Assembly: GCA_963969595.1 (NCBI GenBank)
Contig: OZ018409.1
Location: 8,694,520 to 8,758,519, forward strand
DNA from: Neckera pumila
Lineage: Eukaryota > Streptophyta > Bryopsida > Hypnales > Neckeraceae
Direction: 5' to 3'
DNA length: 64,000 nt
Every line of letters starts with the position of its first letter. The stretch's first letter is position 1. Under the pieces are notes generated by a model. The model worked only from the letters and a program-made list of their open reading frames with translations, ran no database searches and was not told the origin of the DNA. Positions 47,441 through 60,734 of the stretch are shown here, piece by piece. The position numbers and the translations under genes are program-made.

Positions 47441-50400
47441 TTTATGTCAACAATGATGTCCAATGTAACATCAAAGTATTATATTCACTACTAGAAAGAC
47501 AGTCAAAATCGAGACAAAACCAGCACAAGTGTGTTGGTACCAACACAAAAATGAAATTTTCCAATCAAATGTGTTGTTTCGGACTACATCAACAGATTAT
47601 TCTATTGGTTCAATGGAAATCAACATAATTCTGTAAATTTTTAAGGATCCTTTGGAATCCTTTTTGAACCTTTTAGGAATCTATTGGAATCTTTGGAAAT
47701 CTATAGAAATGTATTTGAGTCTTCTGAGAAACTTCTAAAAAAACTTGAAATCTTTTTAGAAAATTGTAAATGTTACATTAAAATCTTATAGGAATTTAAT
47801 AAATCATTTGAAAACTATATAGAATATGAATTCAAAACGTGAATTTTAATCAAATTTTCAATATGTTTAATTTGATTTTGAATTTGATTCAATTCTAATG
47901 AATTTCAATAAATACAATTCAACATTAGAAATTGGTCAAAATTTTAATCAAACTCAACTCTAATTTTAAATTATGGTCCAAACAACTTAATGAAAATTCA
48001 AACTTTGAATAAAGTCTAATCAATTCTCATTCAATTTCTACAAGAAAAAGTTTGATTAGAGTTCAAAAGTAAAGATTGATTAGAATTCAAACATAAAATT
48101 TGATTGAATTTTTAACCTATATTTAAAAGTACACAACAACTATAAATAATGCATATTGAAGATTTCACCAAAAAGCTTAGATTGCCTAAATTTAAGTTTA
48201 CTTACAATTATTTCATTACAAATCCAAATAGAATGAAGCAAAGCTTCACATGTTCAAAAAATTATAAAATTATAAAAAAAATGTATTCATAGAAAAATAA
48301 TAATGTTTTTATATTTTATAACAAAGATACAATAAAAATTGAGGTATTAATACCGTAGTTGCACTACTTGAGAAACAAGGTCCACAAGAAGAGAATATTA
48401 TTAGAAATTGTCTTAGTTTGCTCTGTGGGTTCAGAACACTTGGTTCGGACCCACATTCAAGATGAAGTTATATGTTGGTTTCGTTTTGGTTTGCTGTCAA
48501 TGAGAAGATGCGCGTTTCCACTATGGCACTGGCACATGGGCCCAATTATTTGGATTACTCGTCATGATCTCCAGAAAATAAGGAAGAATCCAATTGTAGG
48601 GATTGCTATTCATTTAGCGACTGCCATTTGTGACACTGATGTGGTCCTGTTTTGTTTTCCTAAGCGCATATTTCTCGGATTATAATTCCTCGTGAATCAT
48701 ATCATCTTTTTGATGTACCTGCTTAGATCCTTCATTGCCTCTGTATCATAGTGGTTGGTGGGTATGTCGCCAAGGTCTTGGCAAAGGGCCTAACTTTAGC
48801 AAAGACAGCTATAAGATTGAAAGGAAGCTCACACTCGGAGCCAGAACACAAGTTCTTACAATAGTGGAACAAAATGCCTACCTCAATAGGAGACAAAGTG
48901 TTATGTGACTACCCTCAAGGCATAAGCACTCATAGCCATCTTTCAATAGTTACCACTGTGGCTTGAAAGACTCAAAACTGATTGAGTTCCACAATCGATT
49001 CTCCCTTCAATGACACGAAGGAATGGTATAGTAATCACTTCTAGAGAAGAAGAACAACTCCAAACTTAGACGAGTGTAAATGAAGAGTCTAATTCCACAG
49101 ATGAAGCCACAAGATTCACCTCTAGAATTAGTTCAAAAATAGTGGAAACCATACCAGACCATTCCCTATGACTGAAATGGAGGACATGTCTATTTACTCC
49201 TACCTTAGGATGATGTGAATGAAGAGCTTGTGGATAACACTACTTACTAAAGCACAAGCTTCCATATTGAAAGAATTCCGCTGGCCAAGGCTCAAACTGA
49301 GAAACTCAAACTAAGCCATCTCTAATCGCAGTTACTAAGTCAGAATTGTTGAACTCTCTAACCCAATATAATAAAGAAAATCCCAAACAATCGTCAATCA
49401 TCCCGCTGCCCCACATTTTCTGCTGCAGATAATCAAGTGAAAAACGCAAACGTGTTGAAAATCTAAACCATCAACATGCAAGGAGCCCCTGGAGTGCACA
49501 TGACAAATTCAAATATGGGAGGTGACTCACATTCCTGAGGTTTTATTCTCAAACAAACTGAACCCAAATCCACCCGCACTCCTGAATCTTGATCAAACCA
49601 GTAAACCCTAAACCTTGAACCCTCCATCACCCCCCAACTCCAACTTAAGATGCGCTTCTAATTTACTTCCCAATAACCAATTTCACTCAAGCTGCACGGC
49701 ACTAAAACTCAAAAAGAGGTCAAATCCCGAGCGCATGAAAAGAAATAACACAATCACTCGCAAATCGATGCATACCTGCTAGTGTCGACCTCCTTGGAGG
49801 CATACTCCACTTGAAACATTCACCCATCGAGAGAGAAAGTGGTCAATGACAAATCATACTGACACACATACAACAACAAATCAAACCCTAGATCCGATCA
49901 AGACGACTATATTTATGAAATTTATAATTTGAAGCGCTTGTATGCACAATTTCTAAGGTTCCATGTTGCCATTTCAGGTTTCCATTTCAAAACCCTATCC
50001 TTCCTCCAATGCTGCTCCCGCTCATTCCCTTGCCGCAACAAACCACAAAAATCTAGCAAGGTGATTTAGAACAATCACAACAATACTCTTGTAGCGCAGC
50101 GAAATACTCCAGTACTGTAGCGCAGCACAGACCTTAGGGACAAAGCACATAATGAATGAAACTCAAAATATCGTACTGAAACTGTCGCAAAATGGAAGGA
50201 TGAGAACAGATCAAATGGATGGATGGAAAAAAATCTTCGGTGGCAGGGGCTTTGCAATTGTGTTCCTGTGAGAACCAACAAGAATCTCTTCAATAGTGAT
50301 TCGCAAATCACCTTTTCCTACCTAAAATCATTTATTTGTTGATAACAAGACACATGTCTTGGTTTAGTATTAATTTTGAACAGCCCTCCAGTAGTGTTGC

Positions 50401-50576
50401 ATGAAATCCATTTTGTCTCCCATAGTGACAATGGTAAATTAGAGATTTCAATATGAATTCTAAATGTTGAACTATTCAAAATGAAATTCTTTAACTATTC
50501 ACATTACTAACTTTGAACTATTCAACAATTGAACTATTCAATTCTAAATTTTATAGTAGAGGGGAGGTTGCCCATG
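47441..50576. other. Intergenic, no supported gene
   Basis: A decayed foldback element (ACTACTAGAAAGACAG) starts near 47485. From 48350 to 50300 base composition is less AT-rich and some splice-like sites occur on the minus strand (for example AAGCAG/GTACATC near 48725). The 108-codon plus frame at 48359-48685 and the minus frames are not recognised. A host gene relic here is possible. Confidence 0.3.
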
Positions 50577-50931
50577 TAGTAAAGTAAATCAACCCATTGT
50601 GGTTAAAATTAGAAGTTTGACCTCACGTGATTGCTGAAAATTTTCAAGTTTTTTCCCACAGCAATATGAGTGTGAGAAAAAGTGAAAGCAATTGAGATTA
50701 TATTTTTTTGACAAAGTATGAATTCACTATGAATTTTGGAAGTCTTCAATGCATCTTTGCCTACAAAAGTTTGTAGACTACCTTAGAAGCAACAAAATCT
50801 GAACCTATCATGCTCATGTTGCTCACCTAAAGCAGTCATAGTATTTTCTAACATGGAAGGCTTGGGAAGTCAATTCTCACAATGGATTCTCATTGAAAGA
50901 AAAAGTTAGAAGCTCCTAATTAAGCTCCTAA
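50577..50931. mobile_element. Partial GGTAAACC-family element
   Basis: Begins AGTAAATCAACCCATTGTGG and matches the reverse of 4162-4609 in several ordered blocks. It lacks its far end and abuts the complete element at 50932. Confidence 0.6.
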
Positions 50932-51461
50932 TTAAGGTAAACCTACCTATGGTAGGCATAATGGGTGGTTTGGTCTGTTGCCATCAAGAAAAAGAATCAA
51001 TTTTTTTTCCATACAAAGATAAATGTGAGACATGAAGGAAGCAGTTGAAATTTTATATTTTGGACAAAGGATGAATTAGTTATGAATTTCCAAAGTGTTT
51101 TGCCCAATTGGTCTAAAAGAGTCTGTAGACTATCCCAAATCAGCAAAAAGTGTTTCCATAATGATCATCTTACCTACCTAAAGCAATCACCAAATTTTCT
51201 AATATGGCCATGACATGAAGGAATAAAAAAAATAACTTTCTATGACAAGTTTACACTAGAAATGTGTAAATGTCCTATGACAGTCACTAATAACTCCATG
51301 GCCATCTCCCAAGGCATTGATTTTGCCCACTAACCAACCTAATGAAATCATAATCTCAATTAGTGACAAAAATCTGAAATTGGTTGATGTAAGACTGTAA
51401 TGAGTGGTTTTGTAGATGTCCGTATTAGGTGGTCTGCTTGCCATAGGCAGGTTTACCTTAA
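50932..51461. mobile_element. Complete GGTAAACC-family MITE
   Basis: A 530-base element from TTAAGGTAAACCTACC to GGCAGGTTTACCTTAA, with TTAA at both ends. Its minus strand carries a 62-codon frame (51444-51256, MASRPPN...) also open in the copy at 17024. Confidence 0.8.
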
Positions 51462-52204
51462 GTCAATGTGCTCATTCTCATTTACTAAGCTACATAAATC
51501 TCCCAAAAACCATCACTCACCTGTCTCACGTGCATCCATGGTGTTCACCGCACTCTTATCAGCTTCAACTTGAAACCCAAATCGTCGCTGTCCAACGCTC
51601 AACTGCGGCAATCGCTGGGATTTCGAACCCATTTCTGGTTAGAGAACCTCCAGCAACATCTTAATTGAACACCACCACGGTACCTTGGAATCCAAAGGCG
51701 GTGCGAAAGGGAAGAAGACGAAGCTGATGAACGCAGCAACAGTGCAGCATCACACATCAGAACGCTTGAAGGAAAAAGCTGCAGCCAGCTCTCTGCAAAA
51801 GCACTCATTCAAATATCAGAGGCCAAGAATTTTTCAGTCCAGGCTCAGAATCATGCATGGCAGGAATTGGAAACAAATGATGAAATTACGCAGCTGAAAT
51901 TGCAAGCTCACAAGACAAGCCCTCGTAATTTCAGACGAAAATTGGGCAGAATTTGCAAAAAATTGCTAAAATTGTAAAGTGTCCCTGCTACACAGCCAAA
52001 ACAGTTTCCAGGGTCATCACAGTAGCGGCCACGAAGCTTACCTTCAATTCTCAAGCACCTGCCGAGGCTAATTGTGGACCTTCCTGCAGTTAAAATGCAG
52101 TCTTCCATGTCACTCCCTGCACTTTCGGGCTATTGCTACAGCCACAGGGACGCAAACGTGGAGGGCGAGAAATTCAAAGCGAAAGGCTGACCTGGCTGAG
52201 CGCC
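51462..52204. other. Upstream region of the tRNA nucleotidyltransferase gene
   Basis: A plus-strand frame at 51685-51897 reads GGAKGKKTKLM and SERLKEKAAASSLQ, then shifts frame into QELETNDEITQLKLQ, a lysine- and glutamine-rich coiled-coil look. Possibly the remnant of another gene. No family recognised. Confidence 0.3.
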
Positions 52205-52213
52205 AAACCCTAA
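52205..52213 (+). promoter_or_regulatory. telo-box AAACCCTAA
   Basis: Exact AAACCCTAA 31 bases before the first ATG of the CCA-adding enzyme gene, in the leader. Such boxes are typical of plant translation-related genes. Confidence 0.45.
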
Positions 52214-52244
52214 TTCTCTGGAATCTGGTTCATTTAGTGCAGCT

Positions 52245-55200
52245 ATGGCTTCGCTATCGCCCCTCTCGTCACTCCAGACAGCCATTACTGTCGCTCGCTT
52301 TCTCACTTGCAATAATCACCTGCGTTCTGTGCATGCTTCTGCTGGTGCTGCTGTAAGAGAAATTGGAAACAGGGTAGAGTTAGAATTAGGGTTTAAGGCA
52401 AGGTTGGGGATACGATCATTGTGTGCAGCGGTAGAAGAGACAAAGAAGAAGGAGAAGAAGATGGGCGTGGAGGTGGTGGACACGGTGCGATTGACAGACC
52501 AGGAAGACAAGATTTTTGATCTTCTTGTGGCGACGTTGCACCATTTTGGGCTTGACACAGAGCTGCGAGTTGCGGGTGGATGGGTTCGTGACAAGGTGAA
52601 GCTCCAATTGTCTGTTAGAATTTGAACTGCTTGATTTTCCTTGCCGGTTTGGAGATCGTTTTAGGGTTTTAGTAGATGAGAATAAGAACTAGCGAGGAGA
52701 TTAGGGTTTTTTATGTGGGGAAGTGAAGATGTTTGCAGCAATTGGAACTTTGTGAATTAGTAATGGTCTCAGTTTGGTGCTCTGCAATCGATCAACGTGA
52801 GTTGCAATCAATAGATGGTGCCTTTAGCTGCATGATCTCAAATTTTAAGGCCCCTCCCCTTCAAATTCTATTGCCTCCATTTTTGGTTGTTAGAGGGCGA
52901 ATTTCAGTCACAGAATCCTATGGTTTCATTCCAAATTCGGACCAAGTTCTAGAATCTCGTCACAAAGTTCTCGCCCCTGATCGAGATTTTTAATCACGTT
53001 GCTTAATGTGTCTCCATTCTTGGAGCATTAATCGTGACTCCTCTGATGAATTTATTTTGCATTCTAGGGTTTTCGAATGGAATTTCGTGAATTTTAAGTG
53101 CTTTGGAGTTTGCTGATGGTTTGTTTTGAGTTTTTCCAATGCGGCAGCTGCTGGGGAAAGAGTCCCACGACATTGATATTGCGCTGGACAACATGCTGGG
53201 CAAGCAGTTCTGTGAGAAAGTGAACGAGTATCTCAAGAGTATTGGAGAGGAGACGTCGGGGGTGGGAGTCATCCAAAGGTACGAATGCACTTTTTTGCTT
53301 TTTTTGCACTTGTTTTTCCCCTTTGTCATTGTTTCTTTTTCGTTCATGAACTAAATTAGACGGTAGTATGTGCTTCACTTTAAATAATGTAGGAGTGTGC
53401 TCTCATTGGGAGATCAGTATCAAGCTCACTGTAGAGATCACTTCGGGTACAAGAGCCAACTTTGCTGAGATCAAAGTTTTATCTCTGTGAATAATTTTTG
53501 ATGCAATCATTCGAAGTGGGAGGTTGTAGACCTTTATTGAGGGACAGTAGACAACCACATTTTTTTTCAATGATCCGTGCCCATAGACATTTTAGCCAAC
53601 TCATGCTTACATCCATTGGTTGCTAATTGATGGCCAAACAAGTGCACTGGAAGAGATGAGTAAAACTGGTGTCAGTTTGGGAAGTGGTTCAGTATCTTGT
53701 TTCTTACAAAGTCGGTTTTCAGTATCTTGTAGCATAGACAATGTTTTCGTGTTGATGTGCATTCATTTCTGTGTCTGCAGCAATCCTGAACAGTCGAAGC
53801 ATTTGGAGACAGCCACCATGCGTGTGAAGGGAGTTTGGGTGGACTTTGTCAACTTGCGAGCTGAGACTTATGCTCAAAACAGCCGAATTCCAACTATGGT
53901 GCGTGGCTCTAGATCACAGAGAGTAACAATTGATCAGATACATCCACAATTCATTCAAATTCTTGCACTAATTGCCTTAAACTGGGGTCGTAACTGGTGT
54001 AGTATTATATCTTGTACATTATGGTCTGAAGCATTTTTGTATAAAATTAGTGATAAATACTATAATTCGGCGGTTTTGAGCATACTAGACTGAGAGCTTG
54101 ATATACTAACGCCAGACTTGAGCTGCTAATTGATAAAAATGAGTTAATACGTATTTATTCAAAAGTGTTTAATAGGGTAGAAAGCCTTACAACACGGGAC
54201 TGGACATGAACATTAGTGGGTTTGTGTTGTGGATACTGATTATGACACGCTGCTTATTCAGGAATTTGGAACCGCCGAACAAGATGCTTTGAGACGGGAT
54301 TTAACTATAAATAGGTACTTCCATCCACTAATTTTGAAGCAGGCCCTGGATGTTGAACTGATTTGCTGGGCCTCAGAAATTGCATCTCCCAATTCTTATG
54401 AGGAAAACTAATTGCAGTGCTTCGGTTGTGTTGGCCAGTATGTTTTACAACATCAATAAACGTTGTGTGGAAGACTTGACGTCACGAGGTATGTATAGAC
54501 ACTTCCCCTGTCGGTGCAGTAATGCTTATTTTCGTGTTTTATGTGTTGATGTTTAATTTGGATGCAGATAGTTGTTTCATGCCAATGTCATTGCATTTGA
54601 TTTTAATTCTGAACAAGTTTTCTGTGTATCGTAAAAGAACTGAAACAGTTAAGGACCTGATCCCATCTCTTATACTGACCCCTGTTACCAATAGCAACTC
54701 ATCTATTGATGCTCTTGGTTGGACTTGCTTGCAAGTGTTGTAAACTTGATTTGGCTCAATGTCTCAGACCGTGAGGTTTGTCTTCTGTTTCTTATAGTAG
54801 TGTACAAGCTCCCACTGTGAAATTGCTTAAGAAATTCATCGGTAGTGATATCAATCTGATCTCAACAGATTTGACTCGTGTACTTAAAGTGATCTCTGCA
54901 GAACTCTGTACTGATCTCCCAAACATCACACTCCTACATATGTTAAATGCTTAAAATGACGCAAAGATTATTCTCTACCTTGTGACTTCCCTTTTTGTGC
55001 AGTGAGCTCTTATAATCCTACTAAAAGTATAGGTGCTGGTGCAACTTCTGCTTTTTGGTTTGTTTCCTGAATTTGAGGTTCTGACAATGAGGGCGTCCTT
55101 TCCTATATTGCAGGGATCGAAGACTTAAAAGCAGGGGTTATCCGCACTCCACTGCCTTCAAAAGAAACGTTTCTAGATGATCCACTGCGTGTGATGCGGG

Positions 55201-58200
55201 CTGTACGCTTTGGTGGGTCTTTGGGCAACCTGTCTGCAAAAGTTTTCTGAATTTCGTTATTTTTATGATTTCATTTGAATCAAATTACTAAAGCTTTTTA
55301 AAAACTACATACAGATTGAAAATGGCCCCATCATAATGTCACGCTTAAGATTTTGAGGGCTTATAGTACTACTGAGTAACCAAATTTTGAAGTTTGAAGA
55401 TCAGTTTTTGGGGAACATGTTTCCCCACTACACTTACTGCAATTGTGATGTGGGTGCCTAAGAATTGTAATTATTTTGTGTTACCAATGATTGAAAACAG
55501 TGCTTCCTTGTGCATACTATTCTAGGCATTGAAAGTTCTTATCTGGCTACTTTAATGGTTCTCTACCATCCGACGAGTGTCGTAGAAATGGCCAACATTT
55601 ATCTATTTGCTGAGACGCTGCGGTGATCACTTCCCTAGGTGCTCGATTTGGATTTTTGTTGGATGATGAGCTGAAAGTGGCAGCTTCATGTGATGAAGTC
55701 AAAGCAGCACTTGGCAATAAAGTGAGCCGCGAACGTATTGGCCACGAGGTAAATATCCAGACTGCTTTCTAGTCTACTGATTTTGGCTAAGAACTGAAGT
55801 CAAGCTCCACCTAGTCATTCTCGTTCATACTCTTTTCCCTTCTCTGCAGATTGACCTGATGCTCGTTGACAACAAGCCACATACAGCAATGCGATGCCTA
55901 GAGCAACTGCAACTCTTTTCGGTTATTTTCACGAGTATACTCACGAACATAAACCCTTCGCTTGAGGACAATATTGGGAGGTAAGCATCATGGGACAGGA
56001 ATCGATATGCAGACCCGGTGTTCTTTAAGGTACTAGAGGCGACGAAGTCCTATCTGAAGTAAAGAGGGACCTAATGTATTTATAAACCAAACCCCAAAGA
56101 GATCAACCCCTAGGGTACCCTTTTTGGTCAATTTTGGATTGGACTAAGCAGCCCTATGCAGCCCGGCCTGCAGGGGCTAATGGCTGTTCCAGCCTTATGA
56201 CAAACCCTACTCGCTCAGTTTGTAGTTTTATTTATTTATGAGGGTTTTCAAAGAGCGCCTTGAAACTGGGATTAGGGGTCTTTATCTGCGATGGTCTTCG
56301 CCTTGAAGAAACCTTATAGATTGTTGGGTTTCCTCTCCAGGTTCTCTAGTGCACAAACCAGCCAGCATGACGGTTTCGTTGCTGATTTTGTGCTAACGTG
56401 TAATGCATTGTGAAAATTCACCTGAGCAACTATTCGATGTGTAGGGTATGTGTAGATTACATGGAAGCAGCTGGACATGTCTTGGTTGAGTTTGAGGGTG
56501 TTCCAAGCACTGCAAAATTCATGGTACGAGAACTTATTTGGATATCTCCTCCAGGTTTTGAGTACCTTCCTCAAGAGATTCATTTTTAAGAAAAAATCAT
56601 ATATATACTTAACGAGGTTTTTCTTTCAAGTCGGCTCCTCAGGCTGGTGTCATGTTTACGACGCAATCTTTGCTCCTGTTTGAATAGGATTTTCTTGTGA
56701 TGCTATGTCATGGATGTATTCCGCATACTTGACGAATATTTTATTTTGAATGTTCAGGCTGAGGAAAGGCGGTTGTTCCACCTAACTAGCTTACTCCTTC
56801 CGTTACGACATGTCACTGCTTCACATCCGGGGAAGAAAGGCGTGGTGAGTTCTTTTCTACTATCATTTGTTCTTGGCTTGTTCAGTGAAATAACTCCTTT
56901 TGTTCACAACTTCATTGCAGTCATAGTCTGCATGGATTCCTAGTTGGCGTTTTGAAGTGTACAGTAATTTGGATTGTAAAATATCGTTGTAGAAAATTTA
57001 TATTAGGAGACTGTCTCGAGTTTCAGTATACCTCTCAAGACATGTCACTATCCTGGGCATGCTTAACTTTCTTAATTATTTGATTGCGGATGTTGTGTTC
57101 TAGCTACCGATACCAGAACTTATCATTAAGGAGTCTTTGAAGCTGAAATCAGATGATGCTAAAAAGGTTTGTGCAGCGTGCTGATACCTTTTCAGCATTT
57201 TTTGGGTCTTCCTTTGCATTTTCATTGAAGCATATTACTTTGTGTTCATGCTGGAGACTTTCATCCGTTTACCTTGTTTAGAAATTGGTGTGTTCCTTGT
57301 GATTCTTCAGATATTGATGTCTTTAAGTATGCGTTTGTCAGGTGCTACTACTTCACACTGCTGCTCAGCAATTCGTCGAACTTACAGAAATGCTTCTCGG
57401 TGAGGGACACGAAAGAACCGACGAAGGTTTTCAGTCAGAGAAAAGAGTTCAAGCAGGTTGTTTTCTTCCCCTTCCTTCCCAAGTACAGGTGGTTGAAGGA
57501 TGACAGATTTTTAAAACTGCAAAACCTTGAGAAAACGAATCAGAGACTTGTACTGCAAACCAAACCAATACAAACACCGATATAGAACAGCTTCTTAGTG
57601 ACTAAGCTAAAAATAGAAAGTTCACTTGGAAGCTAATAATCGATTCATTGTTGACTATGGTAACTTTCAAATATGCAGGGTATGACTTTTTCCTTTTTTG
57701 GTACGTTTGTTAGCTTTAAGCTTCGTGAATGATTTAATTCGATTCCTACAGATCTGTAAATGACTTTTTGGGGCTATTTAGGCCTTCGGGGTTACTGTTT
57801 CTCCCTCTCTGTTGTTTGCCTCGCTTAGTGAAATTTAGTAGTTCTCCGCTCTTCAACTGCGACGTGTTCATGCCTCTTGGTTATGACCCTTGCAAGTGTT
57901 CTCTTTGTTTAGTTGAGGGATCTCCTTGATCTGATGAATTTTAGGGGCTAAAGCGTGCCTTGATTTGAATGATCTGCAGGTTTGCTGTTGGGTGAGATCA
58001 AGGGCCTGTGGCGCCTCGCTTTGGTTCTTTCGTCAATTATTTCTATTCCACTCGATGAAGCGAGTATAACGGAAAGGGCAAACAGTTGCCTTATCGTTGA
58101 AACTACCATTGTCAGATTAGGTGAGAAGATGCTTTAATTGACGTGAATCAAAATTCTGAATTCGTAAGTAGATAATCAAAGCTTCAGTGAAAAAGGCTCC

Positions 58201-58885
58201 TCTGAAGATCACGCTGGTAAGAATGATGCCATTGTTTCTGCAGGACTTGAAAATTCATGGACCCGGAAGCGATTATTTGATGGAAGAAAAGTCATGAGCC
58301 TTCTAGGACTACAAACAGGTGGCCCTCAAATGAAAGAATGGGTACGTTTCCTTGTTAAATGAATTGGTTCAAAAATAGTTAAAGCAATGCTTCCAAAATG
58401 TAGAAAGTTCTTGTGTCCATTGATAACGAACCTATTTTTAATAGCAAGAGTTGCACGTCGGGGCTCATCGTTCCAAAGACTTGACTTTCTTCTGTCTAGT
58501 AGAATTATTGACATGCGTTGAGTAATAAGGGATGTGCACCCTCAATAGCCACTAAAAGTGAATGCATTCTAAGAATGATGGTCACATAGGGCTTTTGAAG
58601 TTTTCAATCAATGAGGATTAGTGTAAGGAAGATATTAGGGATTGTTCTGAGGATCATTCAGAAGGGAAACCTGAAAATCATATGCTTCTCGTTGGGGTAG
58701 AAACACCTGCACTTGGCCGCTTGCTCTCTCTTTGTTGCAGTGCAACCAAAAAAGACTTAATATCCTGGACTCGTTTGCAGATGGGCCGGTTTCACAAGTG
58801 GGAGCTGGCACATCCGGAAGGGACGGAGGAGCAGTGCTTGGAGTGGTTTCATGAGGAGCATGCGAAGCACCTCAATTCACAATAG
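52245..58885 (+). CDS. CCA1: CCA-adding tRNA nucleotidyltransferase, 15 exons
   Basis: Adds or repairs the 3' CCA of tRNAs from CTP and ATP. Exons: 52245-52595, 53148-53278, 53781-53898, 54262-54314, 54439-54488, 55114-55212, 55639-55748, 55850-55980, 56445-56523, 56758-56844, 57104-57166, 57342-57426, 57980-58120, 58244-58341, 58781-58885. They join to 1701 bases (566 residues and a stop), all GT-AG and in phase. Class II motifs: GGWVRDKLLGKESHDIDIAL (GG plus DxD metal site), DALRRDLTIN, DDPLRVMRAVRF and RERIGHE. The first ~70 residues look like an organellar transit peptide. Met73 (52461) just before the conserved core could start a cytosolic/nuclear form, as known for plant and yeast orthologues. 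Exon 12 could instead end at 57399, and a small exon may be missed between 57427 and 57979. Plant relatives are slightly longer. Confidence 0.92.
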
Positions 58886-60065
58886 CGTCCGGGAAATCCT
58901 TTAAATACGTTAATTTCATCTGCATCTGGCGCCTGCTTCAGTCCCGAGCCATGTAAAGCTGTGCATATGTTAGCCCCAATTCTCCGCTGTGTTTTTGTGC
59001 ACATTCGGTTGATGTGGTTTTGGTAGCTGAGGCCAGCATCACAAAATAATCCCCTTAGATTGACAAAATTTTTAATGTTAAAGTCAATTGGCATTTGATT
59101 CGTATGGTCCTTATGTTGGTTCGATGTTAAGCTAATTTTTGTATAATTGCAAAAATGGTGTTAACTTTATGGTAGTGCAATGTTAGTGTACTGTACAGTG
59201 TGTTTGTGTTCCTGGAATTAGCATGATTTGTATATTGGACTTGACAAGTACCTGAATTAAATCAACTTCATCTTAATAGTGCACTAATATTCTACCAGAT
59301 TATCATAAATTTACCATTTTCAACTTTGTAAATCCAATAGGAATTTTTTGGCATAAATTATTCCTCATGTCAGTATGTTATGTCTCAAATTCCTCATTGT
59401 TTTATATGTTGATACTGCTCAATCTGCCTATGCTGATGCAAGTTCGTATTCTTGCAGAGGAGAAACGTTTTGGGGAGCTGTAACGAGATATAATTGAAAC
59501 TTCAATTTCATGGGAGAGAACATCAGCAATCAATTGCTCGTAAGGAAATTATGTATTGCTTGTATCGTAATGAAAAGAGCATTGTCGGATGCTTTAGCTC
59601 CCATTTCAACTACACGAAATAGTGCAATTGGGTTGCCTTGACAATTAGGTTGCCTTACCCCAGAGAAGTTACCTCATATTACCTCATGACTCATGGCTTG
59701 TCCATATGGAGGCACAAGCCATTCTCTGATCTTGAGCCATGAATTAGTGTACCAACCCATGTAGCACACATGTTTCCCCACATCTCTGCATCCTTCTACA
59801 GTAACTCTGATATTGATATAGTGTAGAATGTCGAGATATTAGTCTCGGGCAACCTAATTGCACTATTCAGTGTAGACTATTAGACTATGATACTAATTGA
59901 GCAATAAATTGTACATCTAGAAGCGGCAAATAAGCATGTTCACAGATCAGTGCATAAATCTGCCTCGATCTCTCTCCAAATATGAATATGCTCAATAAAT
60001 GTGAATAATGTTGTAAATTACAAAGCTACGTAGAGTGTTTCTACGATTTAAGTCTAGGTAGTAAA
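58886..60065. other. 3' flank, no gene seen
   Basis: Contains the probable 3' UTR of the preceding gene. No ORF, RNA gene or repeat structure recognised in the rest. Confidence 0.4.
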
Positions 60066-60734
60066 TTACAGTGAACAGGGTTCATGGCAGGAATGTCCTG
60101 CACACCATCCTCGTCTGACAAAAGAAAAAACAGTCTGAACAGTGTGTCGTTGCCGCCTTCTTGTCTTCTCCAAGAACTTTGCTTTCCACTCCGTCACCTT
60201 TGCATCGCTTGACTGCCACAGGCCCTTCCACCTCCCGCGAGGCTGCAAAAAGAACTCTATTAGGAGTTGTGGCATTTAAGGTGGGTACACCCAAAACCGC
60301 CACAAATTGGTACCGTGCTTAGTTACTGTTACTAGGCTGGTCAGATTTTCATACAGTCTTATTGGCAAGTGAAAGGAGGTTCCAACGCACCAAAGAACGT
60401 AGCATTTGGATACTGTATGCAAAAGTTATTAAGGAACAAAGTTTGGTTCTAAAAGCGTTTCTTCCACATAGGTACAGAACTGCTTTTGGAGATGTACAGA
60501 GAGTATAGATGGCGGTTTAAGGTCAGTGACGCATTTGGGTGTACCCACCTTACATAACAAGAGGTAAAGACAAGAAGAAATGCAACAACAAGAGGAAACG
60601 TATGCTCAGGCACGTACCTTGGTTAGGGTGATGATGTCGGAGAACACATCCTGGAGGTCTGTGAAATGGGAGCAGACACTTGCGACTGTCAAGAAGAAAA
60701 TCACTAACAACAACAATAGGACAGTAACGTTCAT
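60066..60734 (-). CDS. Possible two-exon small secreted protein
   Basis: Exon 1 (60734-60618) encodes MNVTVLLLLLVIFFLTVASV and then DLQDVFSDIITLTK, a textbook signal peptide followed by a short helix, ending at a strong donor AAG/GTACGT. Exon 2 (60242-60066) follows a good acceptor (TTCTTTTTGCAG) and in phase reads PRGRWKGLWQ to a stop, giving 97 residues. In another phase exon 2 would encode a cysteine-patterned tail, VKRCKGDG...HCSDCFFFC...C, which looks more protein-like, but I find no donor that gives that phase. The single intron (60243-60617) contains a GGTGGGTACACCC MITE. No family recognised. Confidence 0.35.
60276..60553. mobile_element. GGTGGGTACACCC MITE
   Basis: A 275-base element from TTAAGGTGGGTACACCC to GGGTGTACCCACCTTAC. 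Close reverse-complement match to 37048-37325. The left flank is TTAA; the right is TTAC, one change from TTAA. Inserted in the intron of the possible secreted-protein gene. Confidence 0.85.

Noticed and set aside
53620..54093. 157-codon frame in the CCA enzyme locus as a separate gene
   Set aside because: It is exon 3 (53781-53898) read through both adjoining introns.
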